A stretch of 64,000 nt of DNA from Gammaproteobacteria bacterium (GTDB taxonomy: Bacteria; Pseudomonadota; Gammaproteobacteria; JADZEE01), in assembly GCA_020850735.1 (NCBI GenBank), contig JADZEE010000091.1, positions 1-64,000 of the forward strand, written 5' to 3'. Under the pieces are notes generated by a model. The model searched no databases. It saw nothing but the letters and a program-made list of their open reading frames with translations, and had not been told where the DNA came from. Positions within the stretch are counted from its first letter, which is position 1. Each line of letters starts with the position of its first letter. The translations under genes and the position numbers were made by a program. Shown here piece after piece: positions 48,516-59,259 of the stretch.

Positions 48516-49034
48516 TCACTTGCGCCGCATCTGCGCGCGCAACGCCGCGAGCGCCGCGAACGGCTTGCGGGTTCGTTCCGGCGGCGCAGCGTCGTCCGTC
48601 ACCACGGCGGCCTGACAATCCTCCGGCTCGTGCCGCGGCACGAGTGGTATGGCGAGCAGTAGCTCGTCCTCGACGAGCTCCACCAGCCGCAGCGGCGCCG
48701 GACCCGCGAGCAGCGGCTCGTACCCCGGTGCCAGCGCATTGCCGGCGTCGTCGTCCGCAACGATACCGAGCTGCGGCGCGGCCTCGATCGCGACCGGGTA
48801 GCGCCCCATGCAGCGGTTGCACGTCAGGGTCACCGTCGCCGCCAGCCGGCCGCGCACGTAGCGCGTACCTTCCGCGTCGATCCCGAACTGCAGATCGACC
48901 TGCACGTCGCCGCGCTGCTCGCCGTGGTCGGCCTGGAGACGTTCGCACGCCGCCAGTGCGACCACACCACGCAGTCGGGCCGCGGATTCTGCCAGAACCG
49001 CGGGCTCAATATAATCCGGCAGTGTGCCCTTCAT
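48516..49034 (-). CDS. yceD: YceD/DUF177 family protein
   Basis: The 172-residue protein has the DUF177 core VTLTCNRCMGRYPVAIEAAP with a CxxC pair, and EPLLAGPAPLRLVELVEDEL then LLAIPLVPRHE. The family lies ahead of rpmF in many bacteria and is tied to 23S rRNA accumulation. The ATG at 49034 gives the family start KGTLPDYIEP. The gene is divergent from maf. Confidence 0.9.
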   Translation of the reverse strand: MKGTLPDYIEPAVLAESAARLRGVVALAACERLQADHGEQRGDVQVDLQFGIDAEGTRYVRGRLAATVTLTCNRCMGRYPVAIEAAPQLGIVADDDAGNALAPGYEPLLAGPAPLRLVELVEDELLLAIPLVPRHEPEDCQAAVVTDDAAPPERTRKPFAALAALRAQMRRK

Positions 49035-49142
49035 CGCAGGGCGCGTATTATATGGCAGTTGTCGGCAGCAAAAAACTGATTGTTTTTCATAGGATAGCCG
49101 GACATCGCCCGGTGCCCCCGCCAACCCGGAGATTGCCCGCCC

Positions 49143-49745
49143 TTGGCCCTCCCCCGCCTGCTGCTGGCGTCCACCTCGCCCTACAAGCGCGAGTTGCTGG
49201 AACGGTTGCGGCTACCCTTCGAGACCGTCGCCCCGGGGCTGGACGAGGCCGCCGTCCGTGCCGCCAGCCCGGCCGCGCTGGCGACGGCCCTCGCCCGCGC
49301 CAAGGCCCGGGCCGTGGCCGCGACGATAGCGCACGGCCTGGTCATCGGTGCCGACCAGATCGCCGTGAGCGACGATCGGGTGCTCGGCAAACCCGGCGGC
49401 TTCGAGGCCGCGGTCGCGCAGTTGCGGCACGCCGCGGGGCGCGCGGTCGAATTTTTCACCGCCGTGTGCCTGATCGATGCCGGCAGCGGGCGTGAGCGCG
49501 ACGCTCTCGCCCGCACCGTCGTGCACTTCCGCGCGCTCGACGAGGCCGGCATTCGCCGCTATGTGGCGCTCGATCGACCTTTTGACTGTGCCGGGAGCTT
49601 CCGGGCCGAGGCGCTCGGGCCGGTGCTGTTCGAACGCGTCGAGGGTGACGATCCGGGGACGCTCGTCGGCCTGCCGCTCATCGCGGTCGCGCGGCTGCTG
49701 CGCGAGGCCGGCGTCGATGTGCTGGCGCAGACCGACGCGCCGTGA
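49143..49745 (+). CDS. Maf-family nucleoside-triphosphate pyrophosphatase (YceF type)
   Basis: The 200-residue protein hydrolyses modified or canonical NTPs; YceF-type members prefer m7GTP. LLLASTSPYKRELLERLRLP, VIGADQIAVSDDRVLGKPG and FDCAGSFRAEALG are the family motifs. The start is a TTG at 49143 (ALPRLLLASTS). It is divergent from yceD, as yceF is in E. coli. Confidence 0.91.
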   Translation: MALPRLLLASTSPYKRELLERLRLPFETVAPGLDEAAVRAASPAALATALARAKARAVAATIAHGLVIGADQIAVSDDRVLGKPGGFEAAVAQLRHAAGRAVEFFTAVCLIDAGSGRERDALARTVVHFRALDEAGIRRYVALDRPFDCAGSFRAEALGPVLFERVEGDDPGTLVGLPLIAVARLLREAGVDVLAQTDAP

Positions 49746-49770
49746 AGGCAGCCCCCGTCCGCGCGGCCCG

Positions 49771-50727
49771 TCAGCGCAGCTCGAGTCGCGGGCTCAGCGC
49801 CTGCGCCAGCGCCGCGCCTAGCGAGCGGCCGATCCGCGCCAGGTAGTCCTCGCGCACCGTGTAGTCGACGATGTCCTCGGCACCGATGATTTCACGGGCC
49901 ACGAAACTGGCGCTGCCGAGAGCGTCCACCAGGCCGAGACGCAGGCCCTGCTCGCCGGTCCACACGAAACCGCTGAAGAGCTTCTCGTCGTCGAGCAGGC
50001 GGTCGCGGCGCCCGCGCAGCACGGTGTTGATGAACTGGCGGTGGATCTCCTCCAGTACACCGCGCACGTGCTCGACCTCGTCCGGTTTGAGCGGCTCAAA
50101 GGGATCGAGGAAACCCTTGTGCTCGCCGGCAGTGAGCAGCCGGCGCTCGATACCGAGTTTGTCGATGGCCTCGACAAATCCGAATCCGTCCATACGCACG
50201 CCGATCGAGCCGACGATACTCGCCTTGTCCGCATAGATCTCGTTGGCCGCAGCGGCGACGTAGTAGCCGCCGGAGGCACAAATATCGGTAATCACCGCGT
50301 AGACCGGGATATCCGGGTGCTCCTCGCGCAGGCGGAATATCTCGTCATTGATGTAACCGGCCTGGACCGGGCTGCCGCCCGGGCTGTTGATACGTACGAT
50401 GACGCCCTTGGTGCGATCGTCCTCGAACGCGGCACGCAGGCCGGTGACGACGTTGTCCGCACTCGCCTGCGCATCGTCGGCGATGAGGCCGGTGATTTCG
50501 ATGAGCGCGGTGCGCTTCTGCCCGACGCTGATGCGCAGCCAGTCCGACGGTGCGGACGCGATCAGCAGGGCGACCAGATACAGGAAAAACAGCGATTTGA
50601 AAAAAATGCCCCAGCGCCGCGTTCGCCGCTGCTCATCGAGCGCTGCGCGCGCGAACTCGCGCATGAAGATGGCTTCGGCGTTGTGGGCGGTCGCCTCCGT
50701 CTGGCGTGTGTCGTCGTCGCTGGTCAT
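49771..50727 (-). CDS. sppA: Signal peptide peptidase, SppA-type S49 protease
   Basis: The 318-residue protein has a single N-terminal TM segment (FFKSLFFLYLVALLIASAP) and a Clp-like fold with VRINSPGGSPVQAGYI. The catalytic pair is Ser152 in DICASGGYYVAAAAN and Lys204 in GEHKGFLDPF. This is the short form of SppA, which degrades leftover signal peptides at the inner membrane. It lies 82 nt downstream of rluC on the same strand. Confidence 0.93.
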   Translation of the reverse strand: MTSDDDTRQTEATAHNAEAIFMREFARAALDEQRRTRRWGIFFKSLFFLYLVALLIASAPSDWLRISVGQKRTALIEITGLIADDAQASADNVVTGLRAAFEDDRTKGVIVRINSPGGSPVQAGYINDEIFRLREEHPDIPVYAVITDICASGGYYVAAAANEIYADKASIVGSIGVRMDGFGFVEAIDKLGIERRLLTAGEHKGFLDPFEPLKPDEVEHVRGVLEEIHRQFINTVLRGRRDRLLDDEKLFSGFVWTGEQGLRLGLVDALGSASFVAREIIGAEDIVDYTVREDYLARIGRSLGAALAQALSPRLELR

Positions 50728-50809
50728 GGTCGCCGGGCCCCGCAGCGGCTGCAGCTCCGCTTACATGGAAGTTCGGATCTTAACAGCTCGGAACCCCACC
50801 GCGCCCTGG

Positions 50810-51796
50810 TCACTGCGCGGCGAGCGGCGTCATGGCATCGAGCACGGCGCGCAGGTCCGCGGGCAGCCCCGCATGGGCGAGAACCTCAGTACCCGGCACC
50901 GCGCCGGGCAGTCGCAGCATCGAGGCATGCAGGAACAGACGCTCCAGACCGAGCGCGCGTAGACCGCGATTGAGCTCGGGGCTGCCGTATTTCTCGTCAC
51001 CGGCGATCGGGTGACCGGCCTCGGCCGCGTGCACACGGATCTGGTGGGTTCTGCCGGTCGCGATAGTGACCTCGACCAGGGTCGCATCACGGTAGCGCTC
51101 GAGCACCCGGAACGTCGACTGCGCGAGCTTGCCGTCCACGCTGCTCGTCACCCGGCCAATGCCGCCCGGACCACGCTGGCGCTGCAGGCGGCTGTTCACG
51201 GTACGGGCGGCGTCCGGCCACTGCCCGGCGACGAGTGCCAGGTAGCGCTTGTCGATCCCACCGCTGCGCAGCGCCCCGTGCAGGGCCCGCAGGCGGCTCG
51301 GCGTGCGGGCGAGGGCCAGGCAGCCGGAGGTATCGCGGTCGAGCCGGTGGACCAGAGCGAGGCGCTTGCCATCCGGCCAGATCGCCTGCATGGCCTCGAT
51401 CAGGCCGAGCGCCAGACCTGAGCCACCGTGCACGGCGAGCCCCGCCGGCTTGTCCAGGACGATCAGACTTTCGTCCTCGTACACCACGGCCGCCTGCAGC
51501 CGTCGTACAAGCTGTGCCGACGGCGCCCGCGCCGGCACGCCCGCCCGCCCGGGCGCGAACGGCGGCAGGCGCACCTCGTCGCCGGCGTCGAGGCGATGGT
51601 CCGGACCCACGCGATGGCCGTTCACACGCACCTCGCCGCGGCGCAGCATCCGGTACAGCCGCCCGCGTGGCACTCCGCCGAGCATGGTGTTGACGAAGTT
51701 GTCCACGCGCCGGCCGGCATGTTCACCGTCCACGCGAACGTGCCGCACACCAGCCCCGGACGCACCCGGATCGTCAACACGCATTGTCGGCCCCAT
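50810..51796 (-). CDS. rluC: 23S rRNA pseudouridine synthase (RluC type)
   Basis: The 328-residue protein has an S4 RNA-binding domain (RRVDNFVNTMLGGVPRGRLY) and a RluA-family catalytic domain with the Asp in VHRLDRDTSGCLALAR. YEDESLIVLDKPAGLAVHGG and ATGRTHQIRVHAAEAGHPIAG are typical. RluC makes pseudouridines in 23S rRNA helix 39 and nearby sites in E. coli. It is divergent from rne, as in E. coli. A start at 51784 is also possible. Confidence 0.93.
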   Translation of the reverse strand: MGPTMRVDDPGASGAGVRHVRVDGEHAGRRVDNFVNTMLGGVPRGRLYRMLRRGEVRVNGHRVGPDHRLDAGDEVRLPPFAPGRAGVPARAPSAQLVRRLQAAVVYEDESLIVLDKPAGLAVHGGSGLALGLIEAMQAIWPDGKRLALVHRLDRDTSGCLALARTPSRLRALHGALRSGGIDKRYLALVAGQWPDAARTVNSRLQRQRGPGGIGRVTSSVDGKLAQSTFRVLERYRDATLVEVTIATGRTHQIRVHAAEAGHPIAGDEKYGSPELNRGLRALGLERLFLHASMLRLPGAVPGTEVLAHAGLPADLRAVLDAMTPLAAQ

Positions 51797-51812
51797 GCAA
51801 CGTTGCTATAGT
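51784..51812 (+). promoter_or_regulatory. Candidate rne promoter
   Basis: TTGTCG (51784-51789) and TATAGT (51807-51812) are 17 bp apart, ideal for sigma-70. Transcription would start near 51819, giving a leader of about 476 nt before rne. No gene is credible in 51797-52294. A long rne leader is known in E. coli, where RNase E cuts it to control its own level. The promoter overlaps the start of rluC on the other strand. Confidence 0.5.
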
Positions 51813-52294
51813 TGCGCCGTTTTGGGAGTCGTCGTTACGGCGGCGCACCGACGCTGGGGCCGGCACGAAGTTTGTGCTAGATTTCAAAGGCTTGAATGCC
51901 CGAGCTGGGATCGGTGGCCAAGCGTGTCGGTGCGCGCTCGAGGTTGAGCCGCGTGCTTTGGCCGGAGCTGGTTCAGGTCGGGCCTCCGGTGGCCTGCGCG
52001 GCCAGGTACATTCTAGCAGCGCCGGGCCGCAAGCACGCATACCTGTGGCTGTGCGCCGGATCCCGCAGTGCATGATGACGACCGCCCGGGGTGCGGTACG
52101 CTTGCTCCCGACCCCGGCACCGAGCGAACGACGGGTCTCCCGTGCCCCGCGCCAAGGCGGCCGACGGACACCCCCGGTGATAACCAGCTCCTCGCGTCGG
52201 AACGCGCGGAACGCCCCCGTGGGCACGCAATGCTGCCGTCGCGCTGCGACAGAGCGCTTGCGGGCGTGCCCGGGGCACGACAGGGTCTGCGAAC

Positions 52295-54754
52295 ATGAAA
52301 CGAATGCTCATCAACGCAACTCAACCCGAGGAGTTGCGGGTGGCGCTCGTGGACGGACAGCGTCTCTACGATCTCGATATCGAGACGACCGGCCGTGAGC
52401 AAAAGAAATCCAACATCTACAAGAGCCGTATCGTACGCATCGAGCCGAGCCTCGAAGCGGCTTTCGTGGACTACGGTGCCGACCGCCACGGCTTCCTGCC
52501 GCTGAAGGAAGTCGCCCGCTCGCTGTTCCGCCGGCCGCCGGCGAACGACGGCAAGGTAAACATCCGCGAGGTTCTCGACGAAGGCCAGGAGCTCATCGTC
52601 CAGGTCGAGAAGGAAGAGCGTGGCAACAAGGGCGCTGCGCTGACGACCTTCATCAGCCTGCCCGGGCGTTACCTGGTCGCGATGCCGAACAACCCGCGCG
52701 CGGGCGGCGTCTCGCGCCAGATCGAAGGCGCCGACCGCGACGAAGCCCGTGACGCCCTCAGTCAGCTCGACATTCCGGAGGGCATGGGACTCATCCTGCG
52801 TACCGCGGGCGTCGGCAAGTCGATCGACGAACTGCAATGGGACCTCGACTATCTGGTCCAGCTGTGGTCCGCCATCGACGAGGCCGCCGAGAGCAGGGGC
52901 GCACCGTTCCTCATTTATCAGGACGGTAACGTCATCATCCGCGCGATCCGCGACTACATGCGCAACGACATCGGCGAGATCCTGATCGACGACAGAGATC
53001 TCTACGACCAGGCCTGCGACTTCGTGAAGCAGGTGATGCCGCAGAACCTGCGCAAGCTCAAGTGCTACAACGACAGCGTGCCCTTGTTCAGCCGCTACCA
53101 GATCGAGAGCCAGATCGAAAGCGCGTTCGCCCGCGCCGTCAACCTGCCCTCCGGCGGATCGATTGTGGTCGAACCCACCGAGGCGCTAACCACCATCGAT
53201 ATCAACTCCGCGCGCGCGACCAAGGGTGGAGACATCGAAGAGACGGCGCTGACGACCAATCTCGAGGCGGCGGCGGAGGTCGCGCGTCAATTGCGCCTGC
53301 GTGATCTCGGCGGGCTCATCGTCATCGACTTCATCGACATGGTCAGCCAGCGCAGCCAGCGCGCGGTGGAGAACAGGCTGCGCGACGAGCTGAAGCTCGA
53401 TCGCGCACGTGTCCAGATCGGCCGTATCTCGCGTTTCGGCCTGCTCGAGATGTCGCGCCAGCGGCTGCGCCCGTCACTGGCCGAATTCAGCCACATCACT
53501 TGCCCGCGCTGCGACGGTCAGGGCTCGATCCGCAGCGTGGAGTCGCTGGCGCTGGCCGTGCTGCGCCTCATCGAAGAAGAGGGCATGAAGGATTCGACCT
53601 TGCGGATCGTCGCCCATTTACCGGTCGACGCGGCGAGCTTCCTGCTCAATGAAAAACGCAAGGACGTTCGCAGCATCGAGGAACGCAACGAGGTTCTGGT
53701 CACCGTCGTACCGAACCCCAACATGGAGACACCGCACTACGACGTGCAACGGGTGCGTGAACAGGACGGTGGCGAAGCCCGCGCGGCGAGCTACACGCTC
53801 GTCGAGGAACCCGAAGTGCCCGAACCCAGCACCGTGGGCAGCGTGGTACGCCGGCGTACCGAGGAACCGGCGGTCAAGGACATCGTTCCGCATCGACCGG
53901 CACCGAACGGCGACATCATCGACACCCGATCGCCGGGCATTCTCCGGCGCCTGTTCGGGTCGCTGTTCGGGTCCGCCGCGCCGACAACGGCACCGCAACC
54001 GGAACCGATCGAGCCCACTGCGAGCCCGGCGCCGGACCGGGAGAGCCGGGACACGCGGCGCGGTCCGCAGCAGCAGCCGCAGCGGCGCCGGCGCAGCGGC
54101 CAGGGAACGACCGGACGCGGAACCGAGGGGGCACGCGGTCAACAACGCCCGGGCGCGCGCCGCCCCCCCGCCAACGCCCGAACCGATCCGCGTCCCCCGC
54201 GCACCCTGCCCGAGGACGAGGAACGCGAGACGCCACAGGAGACTGAAACCGCCACGGCGGGCGACAGCGTCGAGGCGCAGAGCAACGACCGCCATGACGG
54301 TACCCGGCGCGGCTCGCGCGGCGGCAGGCGCCGCGGGCGCCGCGGGCGCGGTGACCCGGACGCGTCCGCAACCGAGGCCGCGGAGGTCGAGGAAGCACGG
54401 GCGCTGGCGCATGCGCAGATCGATGGCGACGGCAGCGACCTCGATCACGAGGCGGTCACCGAGGTCAATCCGCAGCGCTGGGACACGTCCCGCGCGGGTG
54501 GTGATGCGGACGTCGGAGCTGCGGCCGCCGGCAAAGCGCTGTACACCCCGGAACCCGTCCCGATGCCCGAACGCCTGGCCGGCGGCGTTGAACGCGACGG
54601 GGATCATCGGGAGCCGGACGGCGAACGGCGGGACGGCGACCGGGACGAGGACATTACCGCGATCAATCCGCGCCTGGCGGACACGGTGACCAGCGCCGCC
54701 GGCCCGCGCGACGACAACGCGGCAGCGGACGAAGGGACGCAACGCCGCGACTGA
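52295..54754 (+). CDS. rne: Ribonuclease E
   Basis: RNase E is the main endoribonuclease of mRNA decay and rRNA/tRNA processing. The 819-residue protein has an S1 domain ([20 protein letters not shown]), the 5' sensor, the DNase I-like domain with the two catalytic Asp ([19 protein letters not shown] and [11 protein letters not shown]), and the zinc-link [20 protein letters not shown]. After about residue 520 it becomes a disordered Arg/Pro-rich tail (RRGRRGRGD) that would scaffold the degradosome. The tail is shorter than in E. coli (1061 residues in total). Confidence 0.95.
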   Translation: MKRMLINATQPEELRVALVDGQRLYDLDIETTGREQKKSNIYKSRIVRIEPSLEAAFVDYGADRHGFLPLKEVARSLFRRPPANDGKVNIREVLDEGQELIVQVEKEERGNKGAALTTFISLPGRYLVAMPNNPRAGGVSRQIEGADRDEARDALSQLDIPEGMGLILRTAGVGKSIDELQWDLDYLVQLWSAIDEAAESRGAPFLIYQDGNVIIRAIRDYMRNDIGEILIDDRDLYDQACDFVKQVMPQNLRKLKCYNDSVPLFSRYQIESQIESAFARAVNLPSGGSIVVEPTEALTTIDINSARATKGGDIEETALTTNLEAAAEVARQLRLRDLGGLIVIDFIDMVSQRSQRAVENRLRDELKLDRARVQIGRISRFGLLEMSRQRLRPSLAEFSHITCPRCDGQGSIRSVESLALAVLRLIEEEGMKDSTLRIVAHLPVDAASFLLNEKRKDVRSIEERNEVLVTVVPNPNMETPHYDVQRVREQDGGEARAASYTLVEEPEVPEPSTVGSVVRRRTEEPAVKDIVPHRPAPNGDIIDTRSPGILRRLFGSLFGSAAPTTAPQPEPIEPTASPAPDRESRDTRRGPQQQPQRRRRSGQGTTGRGTEGARGQQRPGARRPPANARTDPRPPRTLPEDEERETPQETETATAGDSVEAQSNDRHDGTRRGSRGGRRRGRRGRGDPDASATEAAEVEEARALAHAQIDGDGSDLDHEAVTEVNPQRWDTSRAGGDADVGAAAAGKALYTPEPVPMPERLAGGVERDGDHREPDGERRDGDRDEDITAINPRLADTVTSAAGPRDDNAAADEGTQRRD

Positions 54755-54779
54755 TCATCCGCCCCGCCGGGGCGCGACT

Positions 54780-56357
54780 TCAGTGCTCGCGGGCGGCGTG
54801 GAAACCGATGTCCGGCCAGCGTTCGACGGTCAGGTTCAGGTTTACCCGGGTCGGGGCCAGGTAAGCCAGGTTGCCAGTGCCGTCGAGGGCGAGATGGTCC
54901 TGGTTGCGGGCGCGGAAACGCTCGATTTCCTTCTCCGAGCCGTCTATCCAGCGCACGCAGTGGAGATCGACGGGAGCGAACGCGCAGTCGACGCCGTACT
55001 CGTTCTTCAACCGCCACGCGACCACGTCGAACTGCAGCATGCCGACGGCACCCAGGATCAGATCGTTGTTGCGCAGCGGCCGGAACACCTGCGTTGCGCC
55101 CTCCTCGCTCAGCTGGACGAGACCTTTGTTGAGTGCCTTGGCCTTGAGCGGATCGCGCAGCACCACGCGCCGGAACAACTCCGGCGCAAAATGCGGGATA
55201 CCCGTGAATTTCAGCGCCTCGCCCTCGGTGAACGTGTCGCCGATCTGGATCGTCCCGTGATTGTGCAGGCCGATGATGTCACCGGCCCATGCGGTGTCGG
55301 TATGCTCGCGATCCGCCGCCATGAACGACAGCGCGCTCGCCAACGGCACGTCGCGTCCGATACGCACGTGCCGCGCGCGCATCCCGCGCCGGTATTGACC
55401 GGAGCACACCCGCAGGAACGCGATGCGGTCGTGATGCGCCGGATCCATGTTGGCCTGGATCTTGAACACGAAGCCGCTGAAGCGCGGCTCGAAGGGATCG
55501 ACACTGCGCTGGACGGCCAGGCGGGGCGCGGGACCGGGCGCATGTTCGACGAAGTAATCGAGAAGCTCGCGCACGCCGAAGGTGTTCAGGGCCGAACCGA
55601 AGAACAGCGGCGTCTGACGCCCGGCCAGGAATTGCGCGGTATCGGGCGCGTGACCGGCGCCGTCGACCAGCTCGAGCTCGGTACGGACTTCCTCGAGCTG
55701 CCCGCCCAGGGCTGCACCCACCTCCTCCGCTTCGAGTCCGGCATGGATTTCGCCACCCGAATCCCGTGCGTCGGCCCGTGAACGGTACAGGCGCACGCGC
55801 CGGTCCCGTCTGTCGATGATGCCGCGAAAGCGCGCGCCCGAACCGATGGGCCAGGTCACCGGGGCGCAGACGATACCGAGCACGCGTTCGATCTCGTCCA
55901 TGATGTCGACCGGGTCGCGCGAGTCACGGTCGAGCTTGTTGATGAAGGTGACGATCGGCGTGTCGCGCAGGCGGCAGACCTCCATGAGTTTGATCGTACG
56001 CTCTTCCACGCCCTTGGCCGCATCAATGACCATGAGCGCCGAATCCACCGCCGTCAACGTGCGATAGGTATCCTCCGAAAAGTCGCCGTGGCCCGGTGTA
56101 TCCAGCAGGTTCACTACCCGGCCCAGGTACTCGAACTGCATTACCGACGAGGTCACCGAAATGCCGCGCTGTTTTTCGATCTCCATCCAGTCCGAATGCG
56201 CATGGCGGGAGCTCTTGCGTGCTTTCACGGTGCCGGCGAACTGAATCGCGCCGGCGAGCAACAGCAGCTTTTCGGTCAACGTGGTCTTGCCGGCGTCCGG
56301 ATGCGAGATGATGGCAAACGTACGTCGCCGGCCGATTTCGTGTGTGGAATCAGTCAT
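54780..56357 (-). CDS. prfC: Peptide chain release factor 3
   Basis: RF3 is a GTPase that recycles RF1 and RF2 from the ribosome. The 525-residue protein has the P-loop [21 protein letters not shown]2/G3 ([19 protein letters not shown] and [20 protein letters not shown]), [10 protein letters not shown] and [20 protein letters not shown] in domain II. Its ATG overlaps the acpS stop by 8 nt. It converges on rne; a small GC hairpin lies in the 25-nt gap at 54760-54774. Confidence 0.95.
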   Translation of the reverse strand: MTDSTHEIGRRRTFAIISHPDAGKTTLTEKLLLLAGAIQFAGTVKARKSSRHAHSDWMEIEKQRGISVTSSVMQFEYLGRVVNLLDTPGHGDFSEDTYRTLTAVDSALMVIDAAKGVEERTIKLMEVCRLRDTPIVTFINKLDRDSRDPVDIMDEIERVLGIVCAPVTWPIGSGARFRGIIDRRDRRVRLYRSRADARDSGGEIHAGLEAEEVGAALGGQLEEVRTELELVDGAGHAPDTAQFLAGRQTPLFFGSALNTFGVRELLDYFVEHAPGPAPRLAVQRSVDPFEPRFSGFVFKIQANMDPAHHDRIAFLRVCSGQYRRGMRARHVRIGRDVPLASALSFMAADREHTDTAWAGDIIGLHNHGTIQIGDTFTEGEALKFTGIPHFAPELFRRVVLRDPLKAKALNKGLVQLSEEGATQVFRPLRNNDLILGAVGMLQFDVVAWRLKNEYGVDCAFAPVDLHCVRWIDGSEKEIERFRARNQDHLALDGTGNLAYLAPTRVNLNLTVERWPDIGFHAAREH

Positions 56358-56760
56358 GACGGGGAAGTGCGTCGGATGCGATCGCCGTTTCCAGCACTAC
56401 CCACGCGATCGCATACTCGTTCTCGTCCGCGAGACTGACGTGGCTCGCCGAGATGCCGCATTCGCGCGCGCGCTCTGCAACAGCGCCGCGGAACACCAGC
56501 GTGGGCTTGCCCCGTTGATCGTGGTGAACGCCGATGCAGCGCGGTGCGACACCTTCGCGAAAACCGGTGCCGAATGCCTTGGAAACCGCCTCCTTGGCGG
56601 CAAAGCGCATGGCCAGGAAACGCTCTGGCCGCCGCGCCCGTGCGAGCTCGACGAGTTCGTCCGTGGTCAGGATGCGGCGTGCGAGGCGTTCACCGTAGCG
56701 GTCGAGACTGCGGCGCAGACGCGCGATTTCGACGATATCCACGCCGACACCGAAGATCAT
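56350..56760 (-). CDS. acpS: Holo-ACP synthase
   Basis: AcpS attaches phosphopantetheine from CoA to ACP. The 136-residue protein has the Mg-binding Asp in [16 protein letters not shown] and Glu in [16 protein letters not shown]. The C-terminal [20 protein letters not shown] is typical. It overlaps pdxJ by 4 nt and prfC by 8 nt. Confidence 0.95.
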   Translation of the reverse strand: MIFGVGVDIVEIARLRRSLDRYGERLARRILTTDELVELARARRPERFLAMRFAAKEAVSKAFGTGFREGVAPRCIGVHHDQRGKPTLVFRGAVAERARECGISASHVSLADENEYAIAWVVLETAIASDALPRHD

Positions 56761-57500
56761 CCACGCGCCTCCAGCATGAGGCGTTTCATCTCGCGCACCG
56801 CCGGTTCGATACCGTCGAGCACCGCGCGGGCGATCACGGCGTGGCCGATGTTGAGCTCGTGCAGCTCGGCCAGGGCGGCGATCGCACCGACGTTGTGGTA
56901 ATGCAGGCCGTGCCCGGCGTTGACCAGCAGCCCCGCCGCGGCCGCGTGGCGCGCGGCCTGCGCTACGGACGCCAGCGCCCGGCTGCGTTGTGGTTCGCTG
57001 GTGGCATCGGCGTAGCGCCCGGTGTGCAGCTCCACCGCCGGAGCACCAGCCTCGAGTGCCGCATCGACCTGATCTCGCTCCGGATCGATGAACAGCGAGA
57101 CGCGCACACCGGCCGCGGCCAGCCGCTCGCAGCCGGCTCTCACGCGCGCCACCTGGCCGCGCACGTCGAGCCCGCCCTCGGTGGTGAGCTCCTCGCGACG
57201 TTCCGGAACGATGCAGCAGTCACGCGGACCGACGCGTTCGGCAATGGCGAGCATCTCGTCGGTCAGGGCCATCTCGAGGTTGAGCTTGGTCTGTACCAGC
57301 TGCTGCAGCAGCTCGATGTCCCGCAGCTGGATGTGGCGCCGGTCTTCGCGCAAATGGGCGGTGATGCCATCGGCGCCCGCCTGTTCCGCTCGCAGCGCAG
57401 CGTGGATGGGATCGGGGTAGCGCGTTCCGCGCGCCTGGCGCAGGGTCGCGACATGGTCGACGTTGATTCCCAGGAGTGGGGGCGATGACCTGTTGCTCAT
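56757..57500 (-). CDS. pdxJ: Pyridoxine 5'-phosphate synthase
   Basis: PdxJ joins DXP and 3-amino-2-oxopropyl phosphate to make pyridoxine 5'-phosphate. The 247-residue TIM barrel has [63 protein letters not shown] and [11 protein letters not shown], all hallmarks. It lies 81 nt after recO in the conserved era–recO–pdxJ–acpS order. Confidence 0.96.
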   Translation of the reverse strand: MSNRSSPPLLGINVDHVATLRQARGTRYPDPIHAALRAEQAGADGITAHLREDRRHIQLRDIELLQQLVQTKLNLEMALTDEMLAIAERVGPRDCCIVPERREELTTEGGLDVRGQVARVRAGCERLAAAGVRVSLFIDPERDQVDAALEAGAPAVELHTGRYADATSEPQRSRALASVAQAARHAAAAGLLVNAGHGLHYHNVGAIAALAELHELNIGHAVIARAVLDGIEPAVREMKRLMLEARG

Positions 57501-57581
57501 GGCACGACTGCGGATCCGGGGCGCGAAGGGGGCGCTATTGTAGCGGCAGCGCCGCCACCACGACAGGCACCGAGCGCCTGC

Positions 57582-58340
57582 TCAGCCCTGGTCGTCGTCG
57601 GCGGTGCGCAGCCCTGGGACGACGGCCACCGGAGCGCGTGCCCGCGGGCGGATCAGATCGCGGCTGACCAACGGCCGCGGGCCGAGGTGCGGTTCGAGCA
57701 GAAAGCGCAGCAGCCGTTTGGCCTCGGCCAGCGTCCCGCCGTCCTCGAACCGTCCGGCGGACAGTCCCATGAGTGTGCGCCCGCTCACCGGCACCGCCTG
57801 CACACCGTCAACCGGGGACCGTGTCGGCCCGCTCTCGGCCTGGTAAAGGTAGTTTTCCCCGGCCACCAGCGGCGCTCCGCTGCGCGCATCGCGCTCGAGC
57901 TGCAACCCGTACCCGAGGGTATCGAGCAGATCCCTTTCGAACAGGCGCAGCAACGGTTCCTCGGGCTGGCCACGCCCCAGGGCTTCTATCGATACGAGAT
58001 AGCGCTGGAACAACGGCCGGCACGGGTCATGTCGCGGCAGCAGCCTGACGAGCAGCTCATTCATGTAGAAACCGCTGATCAGCGGCCGGCCGCTGAGACC
58101 GGGCGCCGGGGCGTCGCTCTCGGCAGCGGTCACGCTGCCGAGCTCGCCGCGCCCGCTCCAGGCGATCTGCAGGGGGCGAAACGGCTGCAGTGCCTCGTGC
58201 CACGCCGAGCGCGGTCGCCGCACGCCGCGGGCAACCAGGCCGACGCGACCGTGGCGCTGCGAGAACACTTCGAGCAGCGCGCTCGTCTCGCGGTAGGGCC
58301 GGCGGTGCAGCACGAACGCCGGATGCAGTTCGACCCGCAC
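57582..58340 (-). CDS. recO: DNA repair protein RecO
   Basis: RecO helps RecR load RecA onto single-stranded DNA. The 252-residue protein begins with the OB-fold part (PAFVLHRRPYRETSALLEVF and GRVGLVARGVRRPRS), followed by YMNELLVRLLPRHDPCRPLF and a helical C-terminal part. No zinc-binding Cys cluster is present, as in many gammaproteobacterial RecO proteins. It is 10 nt after era. Confidence 0.93.
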   Translation of the reverse strand: MRVELHPAFVLHRRPYRETSALLEVFSQRHGRVGLVARGVRRPRSAWHEALQPFRPLQIAWSGRGELGSVTAAESDAPAPGLSGRPLISGFYMNELLVRLLPRHDPCRPLFQRYLVSIEALGRGQPEEPLLRLFERDLLDTLGYGLQLERDARSGAPLVAGENYLYQAESGPTRSPVDGVQAVPVSGRTLMGLSAGRFEDGGTLAEAKRLLRFLLEPHLGPRPLVSRDLIRPRARAPVAVVPGLRTADDDQG

Positions 58341-58350
58341 GCAGACGACC

Positions 58351-59259
58351 TCAGAGATCGTAGCCCAGCCGCGCGAGCGCGGTCGCGTCGTCTGCCCAGT
58401 TTTCCTTTACCTTGACCCAGGTTGCCAGGTAAACGTGGTGTCCGAGCAGCGCCTCGATGTCCCGTCTCGCTTCCGTCCCGACCCGCTTGAGCATTGCGCC
58501 GCCGCCACCTACGACGATACCGCGCTGCGAGCGCTTCTCCACCCAGATCGTGACCGCGATGCGTACGCCGTCGTCGTGCTCGGCGAACTCGTCGGTTATC
58601 ACGCTGACGCTGTACGGAAGCTCTTCTCCCAGCAGCCGGATCAGCTTCTCGCGCACCAGTTCCGCAACCAGGAAACGCTCGCTGCGATCGGTGAGCACGT
58701 CGTCCGCAAACAGCCACGGACCCGCCGGCAGAAAACGCTCGATGGTCCGCTCGAGCTCCTCGACGTTGACCGCGCGCAGCGCCGAGACCGGAAAGATCTC
58801 GGCGAAATCGCCGTGCTCCGAAACGTCCTTCAGAAATGGCAGCAGGCGGCGCTTGTCGGCGACGCGGTCGATCTTGTTCGCGACCAGCACGACCGGCGCG
58901 CGCATGCCCGCGAGCTGGCGGGCCACGAAGGTATCGGCTGGCGTCCACGACGGCGCCTCGATCACGAACAAGGCCACGTCGACATCGGCAAGCGCCCGTG
59001 CCACCTCCCTGTTCATGGAACGGTTCAGACCGCGACGCGGGCGCGTCTGCAACCCGGGAGTATCGATATAGACCGCCTGGGCGGTGCCACGCGTCTTCAC
59101 GCCGAGCAGTCGATGACGCGTGGTCTGCGGCCGACGCGAGGTGATGCTCAGTTTTTGACCGAGAATTTCGTTCAGCAGCGTGGACTTGCCCACGTTCGGC
59201 CGGCCGACGATGGCAACCATGCCCGCGCGCGTCGACTCAGCCGCGGGCGTCTCGTTCAC
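58351..59259 (-). CDS. era: GTPase Era
   Basis: Era is a GTPase needed for 16S rRNA and 30S maturation. The 302-residue protein has G1 [17 protein letters not shown]2 [15 protein letters not shown]3 DTPGLQ, G4 NKID and a C-terminal KH domain ([20 protein letters not shown]). The start is a GTG at 59259 that overlaps the rnc stop by 4 nt (GTGA), giving [18 protein letters not shown] as the N-terminus. Confidence 0.95.
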   Translation of the reverse strand: MNETPAAESTRAGMVAIVGRPNVGKSTLLNEILGQKLSITSRRPQTTRHRLLGVKTRGTAQAVYIDTPGLQTRPRRGLNRSMNREVARALADVDVALFVIEAPSWTPADTFVARQLAGMRAPVVLVANKIDRVADKRRLLPFLKDVSEHGDFAEIFPVSALRAVNVEELERTIERFLPAGPWLFADDVLTDRSERFLVAELVREKLIRLLGEELPYSVSVITDEFAEHDDGVRIAVTIWVEKRSQRGIVVGGGGAMLKRVGTEARRDIEALLGHHVYLATWVKVKENWADDATALARLGYDL

